From Mytilus californianus (Eukaryota > Mollusca > Bivalvia > Mytilida > Mytilidae), in the NCBI RefSeq assembly GCF_021869535.1, contig NW_026262593.1, positions 59,852,318-59,916,317 of the forward strand: DNA of 64,000 nucleotides, in the 5' to 3' direction. The position numbers and the translations under genes were made by a program. The notes beneath the pieces were generated by a model. That model saw only the letters and a list, made by a program, of their open reading frames with translations. It was not told where the DNA came from and searched no databases. Below are positions 1-13,000 of the stretch, piece by piece. Numbering within the stretch: the first letter of the stretch is position 1; each line of letters begins with the position of its first letter.

Positions 1-763
1 AAGAAAGTTCTAATATCTTGTAAGTGGTCAAGATCCCCACCCCTAAACCATATATATTCTGGTTTGTCATGCGAAGATGGTTTGAATGATATACAGGGTT
101 AGTCCCCAGGGGTCACCCCCAGCCCCTTCTATTTAAGAAAGTTCTTATATCTTGAAAGTGGTCAAGATCCCCACCCCTAAACCATATATATTCTAGTTTG
201 TCATACCAAGATGGTTTGAATGATACACAGGGTTAGTCCCCAGGGGTCACCCCACCCCCTGCTATTTAAGAAAGTTCTAATATCTTGTAAGTGGTCAAGA
301 TCCCCACCCCTAAACCATATATATTCTGGTTTGTCATACCAAGGTGGTTTGAATGATATACAGGGTTAGTCCCCAGGGGTCATCCCGACCTCCTGCCATT
401 TGAGAAAGTTCTAATATCTTGTAAATGGTCGAGATCCCCACCCCTAAACCATATATATTCCTGTTCATCATTTCTCAAACATTTGAATGACGTATACGGT
501 CAGTCCCCACTGGGTTCCCCCCACCCCCAATGTTCTAATATCTTGTAAATGGTTGAGATCCCACCCCTAGACCATATATATTCCTGTTCGTCGTTTCTCG
601 AACATTTGAATGATGTATAGGGTCAGTCCCCAGGGGTTCCCCCCACCCCCAATGTTCTAGTATCTTGTAAATGGTCGAGATCCCCACCCCTAAACCATAT
701 ATATTCTGGGTTGTCATGCCAAGATGATTTGAATGATATACAGGGTTAGTCCCCAGGCATCAC
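1..763. repeat. Tandem array, about six units of 122-134 bp
   Basis: Units begin near 1, 135, 268, 402, 531 and 653. Each carries a TTCTAATATCTTGTAA-like start, a CCCACCCCTAAACCATATATATTC core and a GTCCCCAGGGGT near-palindrome. The first three units are very similar. The last three are shorter and diverged. The array runs off the left edge, so total size is unknown. Reading frames inside it are by-products. Confidence 0.9.
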
Positions 764-942
764 TAATGCATTAATTTTACTGGACCAAACCAATTTTCAC
801 TGGACTTTGTCCAATGTCAGGCGACACTGGAAATTACGAATTATGGGAGCTTCGTTTGGGAGACTTCGTAACAGCATCCTGTTACAATCATTTCTTGTTC
901 ACTTGTGAAGTCATGAAAATACATGTGTTCTATCCATTTCAG

Positions 943-1097
943 AACTGTGGTTTACAATTTAGCAGCAGAAAACAATTATATGGTATACATGAAGATTTTG
1001 GTTTGTCTAGAAGCAAATGGAAACTGCACTGTAGATCAGATTATACTAGATGGTCTTAAGATTGTTAAAGAAGTCTGTGACAGAAAAAATGATAATG
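943..1097 (+). CDS. Exon 1 in window: cysteine-module segment d
   Basis: Acceptor AG at 941-942 after a pyrimidine-rich run; donor GT at 1098. Enters in phase 2, leaves in phase 1. The 51 codons carry the segment-d pattern: Y at the start, an alternating beta strand into VCLEANGNC, then a last cysteine in EVCDR. The matching segments are at 4425, 9106 and 10896. Because segment d is the last of a cassette, segments a-c of this copy lie upstream, outside the window. Confidence 0.8.
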
Positions 1098-4000
1098 GTA
1101 ATAAATTACATTGAAATAAAGTATAATTAAGCTATAAAGAGTTATCAGATTTTTTTTTATGTTGATGCATATTGTTTTCTATATATTTTCATGGAAATTG
1201 AGGAACACATATTCAAGTTACTAACATTGTCTTCCCTGATGATTAAGGTCAAATAGTTATAATTGCACAAATTTAGTAGATTTTGAATTATCTCCTAGTG
1301 AAATCAAAAAAGATTCTTTGTGTGTTTGGTAGATATTGAAAAATTTTTGTAAAAATATAATTTTCTTGAGACAATTATGATTTAATGTTTGTAACTGTCA
1401 TGACTTATGAGAAATTTATGTGCTGAAGTGAAGGACTAATTTAAAAAAATTAATACTAACTAAAAGACTTGATATAGAATGTAACAAAAATAAACCAAAA
1501 AACATTGAAAAATATATGTTACTTATAGCAAATTGATATTGAGGAAAAATATGATGATAAATAGTTCTTCCTGTCTGGAACTCAGAAAAGCAAGGTAGCA
1601 TTATGATAGTATAATGATGCAGTTTATAATGTGCTATTTTTTGCTCAAACAATAGTTCATTATTTTCAACATTAAACTTCTGGAAAACTTTACAAAAATA
1701 AATGTCCTCATTATTATCTCCCCTGAAACTTGTGGATTTGCCCTTGACGAACATGAATGATTATTGCATAATTGCTTGCAGTACTGTTAAAACACCTTAT
1801 TTTTTTTATCAAGGTCAAGGCAATAGTGTTTTAGCTTAAATGCAGATATATCATTCCTTGTGAACTATAGAAAAAGATGTTTGTAAACATTTCTTCTAAT
1901 TATTTAAGCAACAAATGGCTAAACAAATATTATGAATGTATAAGGAGTATTTATTCATGTCCTAAAATCACTACATGCAGTTGACAAAATCCATATCATA
2001 GGAACATCCCTTTTATTCCTGTTCTTCATCTCAATGTTCTGATATTTCTATAGTTGCTGGAACAATTTTAAAACTGTGTGGAAGATGGGACAGATATGCA
2101 AACAATGTTCGAGAATCTAAACATTAGAAACAGGGAGAAAAATATAAATCTGCTATACCTTTAAAATGCTAAATGTTACTTAAATGAACTTTATTCATTA
2201 AATTAACTTGAAAAGCTTTTCATTTTCTGTGAGATTACTTTTCTTTTCAACGCAAACTGTACAATTATGTGAGGTTTTAGTTTTCATATCATATTAATGA
2301 ATTTGTATATTTATCATAGAAATTTCCTTGGTTGCTTGGCTTGATGAAAAGAATATACCAAGATCAACACACAGATTACCAGTGTGGGCAAAAGTGCAGA
2401 TTAAACAGGATCTTGGAATTCATCGATTTCTTAAATCAGAATCTTGTAATCATAAACTTCTGAGTAATAATGGTATGTTGAATTTTAACGTATGATAGGT
2501 TGATTATTTCTCATTTTACTTTGTGTTCATCATATTTATAGTAAATTTCATAGTTATGTGATTTGTGATTTAGGGGATAGGGGAAATTTTTTAACAGTAA
2601 ATGTCTTTATTTATTGCATACTTGCCTTTGTTTGAGTATTTATGATTGGGAAATTTATCATTCATGGATCATGATTTGAGAGTTATAGTTGGGTCGCTAA
2701 CCTAACTGAAAATATAAATTTGATGTATTTTATGCCAAAAAAAGCCAAAAAATTATCCATATTTCTTATAATGCTGTAATGAATTTCATTTACATTTTTA
2801 CTTTGCAGCCTGTGGTTTATCAATTATAAAAGTAATACCAGTGGGTAAAGATGATAGCTTGTCTTGCAGCATATCAACTGATTGTGCAAGTGTTGCATGC
2901 TGTGTAAATTTGCCGATCCTCAACACATCAGTTATAACTGTTTTTGAGATGAACCAATGCAGGAACAACTTGAACCTACAAATTGACAATTTGATTCAAA
3001 ATCTGAAATTGTCAGACATTTTTTATGGTATATATATATTGGTTTAAGTTAATTTTTTCAGATATATGTCATGCACACTGAGATCAGAATTATTCATGTG
3101 GGACATTATGAATGTCTGTTGAAATCACAACTGCAGGATGGATCGGTTGTAAATAGGTTAATTTTGGTTTTATGTCAGTTTCCGAAGTAATTTTCTTAGT
3201 TTGATGTAGGTATATTCTAATTTTAGACCTTGCATTTTAGTAACTTAGTATTTTGCAATGTTTTGATTTCTGCTGATAGTATAAAAATAATTTTAAGGAG
3301 ATGTGGTTTGATTTCCATTTTATTTTCTTTGTGCTAACAAGATTAATAGTTTATCATAGTGAAGTTAATTTACTTTTCAGGTGAAAGTAACACATTTGGT
3401 TTGAATGGAATAGTAAAACTTAAGTAAGTACAGACCATTTAATATTTAATGCTTTTTCTAATATGCCATTTCAATTTATAAAAATACTACAAGTACAACA
3501 AATTCTTGTTATTCATCTGAACAAACAACTTGCAATGATTTTTTTTTTTTTTAAACAATTTGAAAAATAGAAGAAAATATACACAATTAAAATACAATGT
3601 CTTATTTCTATTGTTGTCTTCTATAAAATATTTAAATATCCTGGTCATGGCACCAATTTGATTGTTGGGTAAGTTTAAAGTATGGATTAGCAGTAAAATA
3701 CATCTTATTTTGTTTTAGTGTGGAATCTCAAAACTAACATAGTATTTTACATAATAATAGAGCAAAGTCACAAAAGATATACATCTAGAGGTCAACATAC
3801 AGTCTTCAACAATAGACAAGTGTCTATACAATAGTTCAAGCTCAAAATTTTTCCTTAGTCTATGTTAAAGTTGTGAATATAGACTTTCAAAGATCTGCCA
3901 CCAATACTAAATTGCCAAAAAAATACAATGACAAAAACTATTAAAAGAGAGGCAAAAGGTACTAAAGGGAAATTGAAACTCATAAGTCGAAAAACTATTT

Positions 4001-7000
4001 GACAATGCCATGACAAAAAAAACAAAAACAAAAACAACAAAAAGGGACGTTTTTATGCTAAAGATTTATATATATATTGTGAAAAACATCATAGGGGTAC
4101 GCCTCCTGGATCCGCCACTGACAAAAGTACACAAAATAGAAAATTAAAGACTGAGCAACATGAACCCCACCAAAAATGGGCGATTTAAGGTGCTCCAGAA
4201 GGGTAAGCAAATCCTGCTTTATATGTGGCATTAGGTAACTAAAGACAGCCACTGCCAATGTTTCAGACTAAGGACTTCTTTGTTTATCATGGCATTAGTT
4301 TTGCATGTAAATTCAACCCAAATAGAGTAAAAACATATCAGTGATACTGATTATATTAACGTTTGTTTTGAGTCTTTTTGAAATTTGATCTCAAGTTTCT
4401 GGATATTTATTTATTTATTTTCAGTTACATCATAGACAAAGATTTCTCTTCATTCAACATCTACTTGGAAATAACTGTTTGTTTAGAACCAGATGAGTGT
4501 GAATTACAGATTGTGATCTTAAATAACACAGCTGTTTATTTTACACCCTGTGATATGGCACCAGGTTTTCTTAACTCATGTAGGTATATCTATACATCAA
4601 AAAAGAGTTTACTTTTCTTCTTTTGGTATTTGACAATTTTTTTTTCACATATTTTTAACCAGCATTAGAAATCTTATGAGTAACAATCATAATGTATTAT
4701 GTTGCTTTAGTTGGTCCGTTTTCACTTACTGACCATCAAACAGATATGAATAAAAAGAGACAGGAGAACAACCCAACAACACTACACACTCACAGACATT
4801 AAGATTATATATTTGCTGCCTCTTTTCATAGCATTCAGCATTAAAAAGTAAAGGAAGAAATGAAAACTCAAAATCAGATCACTCAGTTTCCTGAAGCCTT
4901 CTGTTGCCACGTTTATAAATATTGTTACAATACTAATCAAATATTTAAACTGCTATTATTTTGTGTTACATGAGTTATGTTGAACAACTACTTCTGATTG
5001 AATACATAAGTTATGTTGAACAACTACTTCTGATTGAATACATGAGTTATGTTGAACAACTACTTCTGATTGAATACATGAGTTATGTTGAACAACTACT
5101 TCTGATTGAATACATGAGTTATGTTGAACAACTATTTCTGATTGAATACATGAGTTATGTTGAACAACTACTTCTGATTGAATACATGAGTTATGTTGAA
5201 CAACTACTTCTGATTGAATACATGAGTTATGTTGAACAACTACTTCTGATTGAATACATGAATTATGTTGAATAACTACTTCTGATTGAATACATGAGTT
5301 ATATTGAACAACTACTTCTGATTGAATACATAAGTTATGTTGAACAACTACTTCTGATTGAATAACAACTACTTCTGATTGAATACATAAGTTATGTTGA
5401 ACAACTACTTCTGATTGAATACATAAGTTATGTTGAACAACTACTTCTGATTGAATAAACATAAGTTATGTTGAACAACTACTTCTGATTGAATACATAA
5501 GTTATGTTGAACAACTACTTCTGATTGAATAGTATCTCAGATACAAGTAAAGGGGACATAAAACACATTCAGAAATCAAGTTATAGCAATAAAACAACTT
5601 TACAGCTCTGTAGCTCTTGTATGATTTATAATTGTTTTATTATACAGCCTTTTCATTGGATGATTGGTTGTCAAGTAGAAATACAGACCTGGACCATATA
5701 ACAGATGTTACTGCAAATGACCTGATTACAGAACTTGGATTGTCTGATTATATGGGATGGTCTAATAAATGTGAGGTCAATATGCTACCTCATAATAAGT
5801 CTGCTGGTGGATGGAACAATGGTATATTTACTTCTTTGTAAAAAATATTCACAAATGAGGAAAAAGAATGGTTGTTTTTCATATTTATTGTTCATTTTTA
5901 TCTTACATCCCAAACCCTGCATGTGTTCACCAATTTTCTTGCAACTATTGGTTCAATTTGAAGTTATAAAATTTTTTTTTTAATTTTTAAGGTACACAAA
6001 TCTATATTTATCAGGTGAAATAGCTTGCTTTAGGTAACTCAACTTTACCTTAGATTTACTTAGTTCAACACAGACAGGTTTAATTGCAACCCTTACCAAA
6101 CAGATTGGTCTGAAATTAAAATAGAATAAACTTTTTGCATGAAATTGGTTAACTCATGTATGGTTTCTCTTGTAATTGGATTTTCTTCAAATGTAATCTA
6201 AAGTATAAAAAATATTTCAAATCATTAAAAAGTACATTGATATTTTCTTTAAAGACAAATCTATGAACTCATATCTCATGTCAGAACTATATGATGACCT
6301 TAAAGGGGCACTAGCTACGAGATATATAAAAAATCTAATATATGATTTTTTTTTTTGTTCAGTCATTAATGAAAGTGAAAAAGTGAAATAATTATTCGCT
6401 TTTAGCCGCCAGTATGGTTCAATTTTGTCAAAAAAAGCTAAGAAACATTGATGATGAATTATTCACTTGCAAGTGAATAATTCGACCTCATTGAATCTGT
6501 ATTCATGTGAACTTCAATTTAACCCCTTAGCTAGAGATGGATAACACATGAAGTGCATGTGTTAAGTTATTTAAAGGAAAAGAATGTCAACATTGAAAGT
6601 GAAACAAAGGTAAATCATTTGATTGACTGATCCGATCCACAAAAAATCATTCTTATACAGGTAAAAACGATGATTAACATATATTTTTAATCTATAATAT
6701 GAAATTAAACAGACCTAGAAAAATCCAATAGCACGAAGTCGCTTAATCGATTTATATCTTTATTTATGTTTACATCGCATATATTGTCATCAGATGACTT
6801 TGGAGCTCAACTCGATAGTTAATAAGATGGCGTCTAGACTAAAATACACACGAAACCAAGCTACGTGTTATCATGCCCATGTCCTGTTAACTGTTTATTT
6901 TAGACTATTAATAGTTTGGATAAATGTTTTACATTGTTATAAATCAAATATGAGAATTTGAGTCAAATCGGTGAACATGAATTTGACAGCTAGTGCCCCT

Positions 7001-10000
7001 TTAATAGCATTTTATGAGTTTTTGTAAGTTTTATTGTTTGATGATTTTTTTTTTCAGAATGTTCAAACATAACCACACCATCTGCCCTGTTAGATAAAGG
7101 TGTAGCATGCCACATTCTGGACAGTTGTGATACTGTTACATGTTGTGCAGAGATTGCTGTTCTGAAAAGATATATCTACATATCTGTTAGTCTCAAAACA
7201 TGTGATTATATTCTGGAAGTGTGGTTGGAGGAAAAGCATTTTGAATTTGATTTGATCAACTATGAATGGGGTATGTACTTCAATAAACTTTCAGACAAAA
7301 CTGTTTTCATTTGTCAAAAGTCTTTTGCAAGTGTAAATTATATTCTGAACAAAGGAAGAATATTGTAAGATGCTTATGTTTAAAAGTGCCTGAACCATGA
7401 AAATAATTTGACCTTCTCCAAACTTTTTATAAAAAAGGTCAAAAGTAAAGGTCTGATGTTTGAGATTGTAAAGGGATTCTCAACAAGCACAGTTCACTTT
7501 ATATTATTTCACACTTTCTATATTTAAAGATATGATGTTCATCCAAAAAATCTGAAGAAAAAAAATGATTATAATTGAATGCATATTGAGCATGTTTCTA
7601 TCAATTTTCAAGGTTCAAACAAGAAATCATATGTTTTAGTAAATTGGAATACAATTGAACTGTTTTTTCTATGGAAGTTAATAACTTTGACCAATAGAGT
7701 AAAAATACAATTCATCTTGATTCATAATGAGCACTGAGAAGTAACAAAGAATTGGCCTTAATTGTGTTGTCTAGAAATTGGTTGAACAAATAATACTCAT
7801 TTAAATTTTTAAAATAATTTTAGGTAAACGAGAAAACGTGCAGATCCATGGAGTATTGCAACTAGTGTAAGTTGATATTCATGCCCCATATAGGGGCATT
7901 ATGTTTTTCATTCTGTGCGTTCGTTCGTTCGTCCTAACCGTTTGTTCATTCGTCTGTCTGTTCGTCCGTCTGTCCCGCTTCGGGTTAAAGTTTTTGGTCA
8001 AGATAGTTTTTGATGAAGTCCAATCAACTTGAAACTTAGTACACATGTTCCCTATGATATAATCTTTCTAATTTTAATGCTAAATTAGAGCTTTGACCCA
8101 CATTTCAAGGTCCACTGAACATAGCAAATGATAGTGTGAGTGGGGCATCCATGTACTATGGACACATTCTTGTTTTCTTTTACCCTGTAGATTTAAGATT
8201 AGAAAGTATAGAGTTTCTGGTGTTCATTTTCTCTTTGTTTGTCCAACTTAACTTAGATTCTATCAGAGCTCACAACTTAGATAGTAATAAGTAGACCTTG
8301 AAAGAACTGCATCTTCACCTACATTTTTGGCATGAATGACTGCTTAAGTTTTTTCATCAGGATCCAGATATATAAGCAACTGCAAGACACAAGAATATGT
8401 ATAATGTTAGTGTTTGTATCGAAGATCCATGAATACATTAGGTTCCTTTAGGCCTACAATTATGCATGATTTTAATACATTATTTAAGTTTTGCCCTAAG
8501 GATCACATTCATTTTCAGCATGTAAATGAAAATATTCAGTTTTTCCAAAAAAATTATTACCTGGTCTTCAAAGGATTCAATCTTTGTCAAATATTGTACA
8601 GAAAAATCCTAACTCCATTCAGTTTTAGGTCATAATTATCAGATGCCAAGGTGACTTGATGATAATTGTTAGCTTGATAGTGACCATGGTTTTCAGTCAT
8701 TATTAAACAAACTTTCATAATTATGGTTAATCATGGTAGGAGGATGAATATTCACAATTTTATTCAAGTTATAGGATACCGGTCACATAAGTTTAGCAAT
8801 GACAATAGCTTGTAAGTGGGGATGGAGTTTTCCAATATTTATAATATTTGGTAGCATTGGAGGTAATTATAACTGGGTAATGCTTATTCAAGTTCAAGGT
8901 CAGTGGACAAAATCAGAAAATGATTTGATAGAAATAGCTTATGCATCATAAGAGATTGCATGCAAAACAAAACAAAATAGAAACAGTATTCAGTATTATT
9001 CTTAGTGTTTATGTTTAGTATTGCTTATAAGTTTAAAATTTGCCGGTCGACACATAGATAACAGTTCTACATGTATTTTTCAGTTAATCTGCTATATATT
9101 TTCAGGTATGCCATCCATCACATCCCTTCTGAAAGGGTATTCTCTATGGATGTGAAAATCAAGGCCTGTTTTGAAGAGAATGGTACTGTATGCTTGTATG
9201 ACTACACAGTCATGGAGGATTCCAATCTTCTATACTCACAATGTGATCTGACTGAGGAAAGAGTCCCTTTCAAAGGTGTGAACATATTAATTAAGTTATG
9301 TAATATTGAATTTACAGATTTTAAGAACTTTAAGAAACAAGTTTTTATGATTGTTAATAGTTGTAGAGGGGCATTGTGTTTTCCAGTCTACATGCATGCA
9401 TCTGTTTGTCTGTCTGTGAATCACATATCCGGTTTTTGTAATAGGTAGGTTAATGTTTGGTTTGGGGTAGTTTTTTGTCACATCAATTTGAAAATTATGA
9501 AGTCATTTGTTAAATATATATCCTATTGCCCTTTTTTTCTGTACGTTTGTACTTCTATTTGCCAGAGATATTTGCTACATCTTGGAAAGTATAAAATAAT
9601 TGCATTTCATTTTTATGCAATTCATATACATGTTAAAATGCTATTGTTGCAAGCAAATTTCATAGAAATCTGAGAAATATTATAATGTACATACCTTTTA
9701 TCTTAAGTAGACAGCTTATTTGAATCCTTATCTTTCTATAAAAATTGTAACACATCTTATTTAAGGTTTTTACATATATACAAGAATAGTATACCAGGTT
9801 TAGATATGCATGAAGGGAGATAACTCTGGTCATGAATTTTTGGCTTGGATTGATTGATTGATTGTTGGTTGCTTAACGTCCTTTTGGCTTGGAAGAAGAG
9901 TGCTAAATTTTAATAAGATAAGTGTATTTTATTCTTATTTTAGATTTTTTGTTAATTTAAAAGGTAATTGACAAAAAATAAGAAATGCATGTTGAAGAGA

Positions 10001-13000
10001 AACAAACACTGTCTTGGTGTACATAATGACAGAATTTTAGTTTAGTTTGTTCTGTATATTTTAGGAATATCATTTGATTTATGGCAACAGATCCAGTGTT
10101 CACCACCAAAACTAGAAAGTGGTAAGCATGTTTTATTTTACTTTATTCTTTTTTATCTAACAGTTTGATATGCAACAATATCAAAGGAGAACTTCAATAG
10201 TTATTTATTTTACAACAGTGAATATCACAAGCCAGGGAATGACAACTATTGTAATTTTTCACTTACATTGTAGATTGTGGTATAAAGTTGACATCCTATG
10301 GATCAACAGTTTGCTCCCCTACATCTGACTGTCAGGGTATAACATGCTGTCTCCCTCTCACTTTTATAAATGGACAAAGGAGTATCAACGTGACATTTCA
10401 CTTCATTTCGTGTGATAATCTGGAGTACAGTATTGAAAGGAAAGTTTGGCAGAAAACTCCTGAACCAGGTTTGTTTAGAAGGAAATTTAGTGTATTGCAA
10501 AGATTATTTTTAAGATATATAAAAACATGTGCAAGCAGTTACAATAAAAGGATTGATTGATTGCTGTTTGCTTAACACCCAGTGTCTATATTTCATATTT
10601 TTTCATATCCCCCACAACCAAACAGACCTTACTTTGGCAAAAAAAAACTTGAAAACTTTTTATAAATTTCATGATACAGGTTTTACTGCTGGTCATCTGA
10701 AGACCAAAAGTGACCATATTTGTATCCCCTAGTCACCTTTGGGCTACAATAAAAGGACCATATAAGTGGAAAGCTGAAGACAATACACAACTTAAAATAT
10801 GTCTACAAAGATAGGTCTCAAAATGACATTTAAAGTAGGAAAAATATATTTACATTGAATTTATGAATTAACTTGGATTTGTCCTTAATTTTCAGATAAA
10901 ACAGTCACTGAGAACATTGGAGACACTTTTCAGTATAATTATACCTTGGCTTCAGGACTTAATCCTTATATTGTGACTTTGGATCTACAAGTTTGTTACT
11001 TAGCTTGGGAATTTTGTAGTAAATTCAAATTAATGGATGAATCTAATATGCCTTGCTCATCATCAAAACACAAGAAGAGACGTAGAAGATCTATTTCACA
11101 GTAGGTTTCCAATCTTTTTCATATAAAACAATTAAATAAAAAAATGCAGTATGATTACCAATGAGACAACTCTCCATCTGCAACCAAATGACCTAGATGT
11201 TAACAACTACAGATGATTGTATGCCTTCAACAATTAGCAAAACCCATACTGCACAGCAAGCTATAAAAGGCCCGAAATGAAGAAAGTCATTGACAAAAGT
11301 AAAACAATAAAAAAAAAAAAAACCAACAGCCCACTGAATTACAGGTTAAACATGTTGGCTGTCACCAAACCCTCTCTATCCTGGGACAATATTGTAACAG
11401 TACAACATAAGAACAAACTATAAAAATAAGTTGAAAAGGGCTTAACTCATCAGATTGATATAAAGCACAAAAAGACACAAAGTACAGATCTGAGAGTTCT
11501 TGTAGTTACTGAAAGCTAGATCAAAGCCAATAAAGTATGGTTTTGAAAAAAGTTGTTGAAGTGATGAACATGATATGAAGTAACTGTATTCACATGGATA
11601 ACATTAACCATGGTAAACCTTGCTGTGTTGTAAAGCCATAATTTTATAACTTTCTGACACAAATTCAGTGTTATGGCTAATATTAATACTTTCAGAGAGA
11701 AACTGTTTGACTGTGATTTCAAAATTCAAGCATGATCAACTTAATACGAGAATTTATTGTTTTCTTCATGCAGATTTCAGATACAGTTTCTAACCAAAAA
11801 TCCAACTTTGAAAATTGAATCGGTGCAAATATGTGAATTATTTAGGGGTGGGCTGCTCTTAGTCATCGGACCAACACAACACATGGGTCTGAAACTTTCA
11901 AAAGCAAACAGGAATATAATTTGTCAACGTGTTAATAATTTTAATTAGATCTTGGATAACAACTTTTAGTTGGAAGCTCCCAAGTAGTGCCAAAGATAAA
12001 AAAAAAGTCACAAAAAATGTGTATAATTTAGATTTTTTGGGGGTTTGTCAGTTCTTCTGTTAGTCTTTTCTTTACCAGGTTAAAGTATTAAACTAAGGTA
12101 GTTTAGAATGAAGTATATTTGTCAATTGTCCTAACCATGGGGAAAAAAGAGTTGACAAGGAAAAATTAATGATCTATTTAAAGTCCGTTCAAGTTTAACA
12201 GTAACAAATATCATTGAAAATATTACTTTTGAAATTCTTGGCATTAATTTATATGGGGATATATATATCTTAAATACATTCCATCCAAGTACTGAGAATT
12301 CAACTGAAATATACTTGGAAAAAATCTACAATTAATGAAAGTTTATTGTTAACTAAAATGAGGTTTACTATCAAAGTGAAAATGAACCTTCAAATTTTAC
12401 ATTACAGGTACTTGGATTTAGTCAGTAGAGATCAGATAAATAATATCTATGCCTTGGAGCCTCTAGTTTTCCCCCCAAAAAAATCAATCAAATTGAGATA
12501 AAAAATTGATGTAAAAATTGTTTACTGAAAAATTGTTGTCTTGTTAAATAATACTATAACTTTACACCAGTGATTTTCATTTTAAAATGTTGATTATAGA
12601 GGGACAGGAAGACTTATTATTTTATATTCTTGCATTTTGTTTTTGTTCATTAATTGCATTTTTGCCAAGAAATTTGGGTTATTTTGTTAAATTAGAGTGA
12701 ATATTTGTTTTTAATTTACATTCTGTCTTTTTCAGGCCCATGGAATCAAATTTTAAAGAAGGTATCAAAATCTTGATGGAGAGACAGGCTTCCTCAGACG
12801 AAATAGAAAAATATCTAGAACAAGTGAAAGAATATGAGGTATTGAAATATAGTAATACGTCATAACAAAAGTTCTCTTTATAATGGTTCTAATATTTCAT
12901 TCTTGTGTTTACATTATGATCAAATGATGAATTCTAAACAAGATTTATTGCAAAGGAAATCAAACCTTTTCCCAGAATCAATTGGTTTTTATCAGGTTAT

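Noticed and set aside
4956-5462. 168-codon minus-strand frame of repeated CIQSEVVVQHNS and matching plus-strand frame
   Set aside because: Produced by the 36-bp minisatellite, whose unit is a multiple of three; no splice sites or start context, and inside an intron of the plus-strand gene.
11774-11850. Possible exon after cttcatgcag (FQIQFLTKNPTLKIE)
   Set aside because: Exon 12 joins exon 13 in matching phase and sensible sequence without it; including it would enter exon 13 in the wrong phase.
12408-12470. Acceptor-like ttacattacag/gtacttgg
   Set aside because: The needed frame meets TAG after a few codons and no downstream donor fits.
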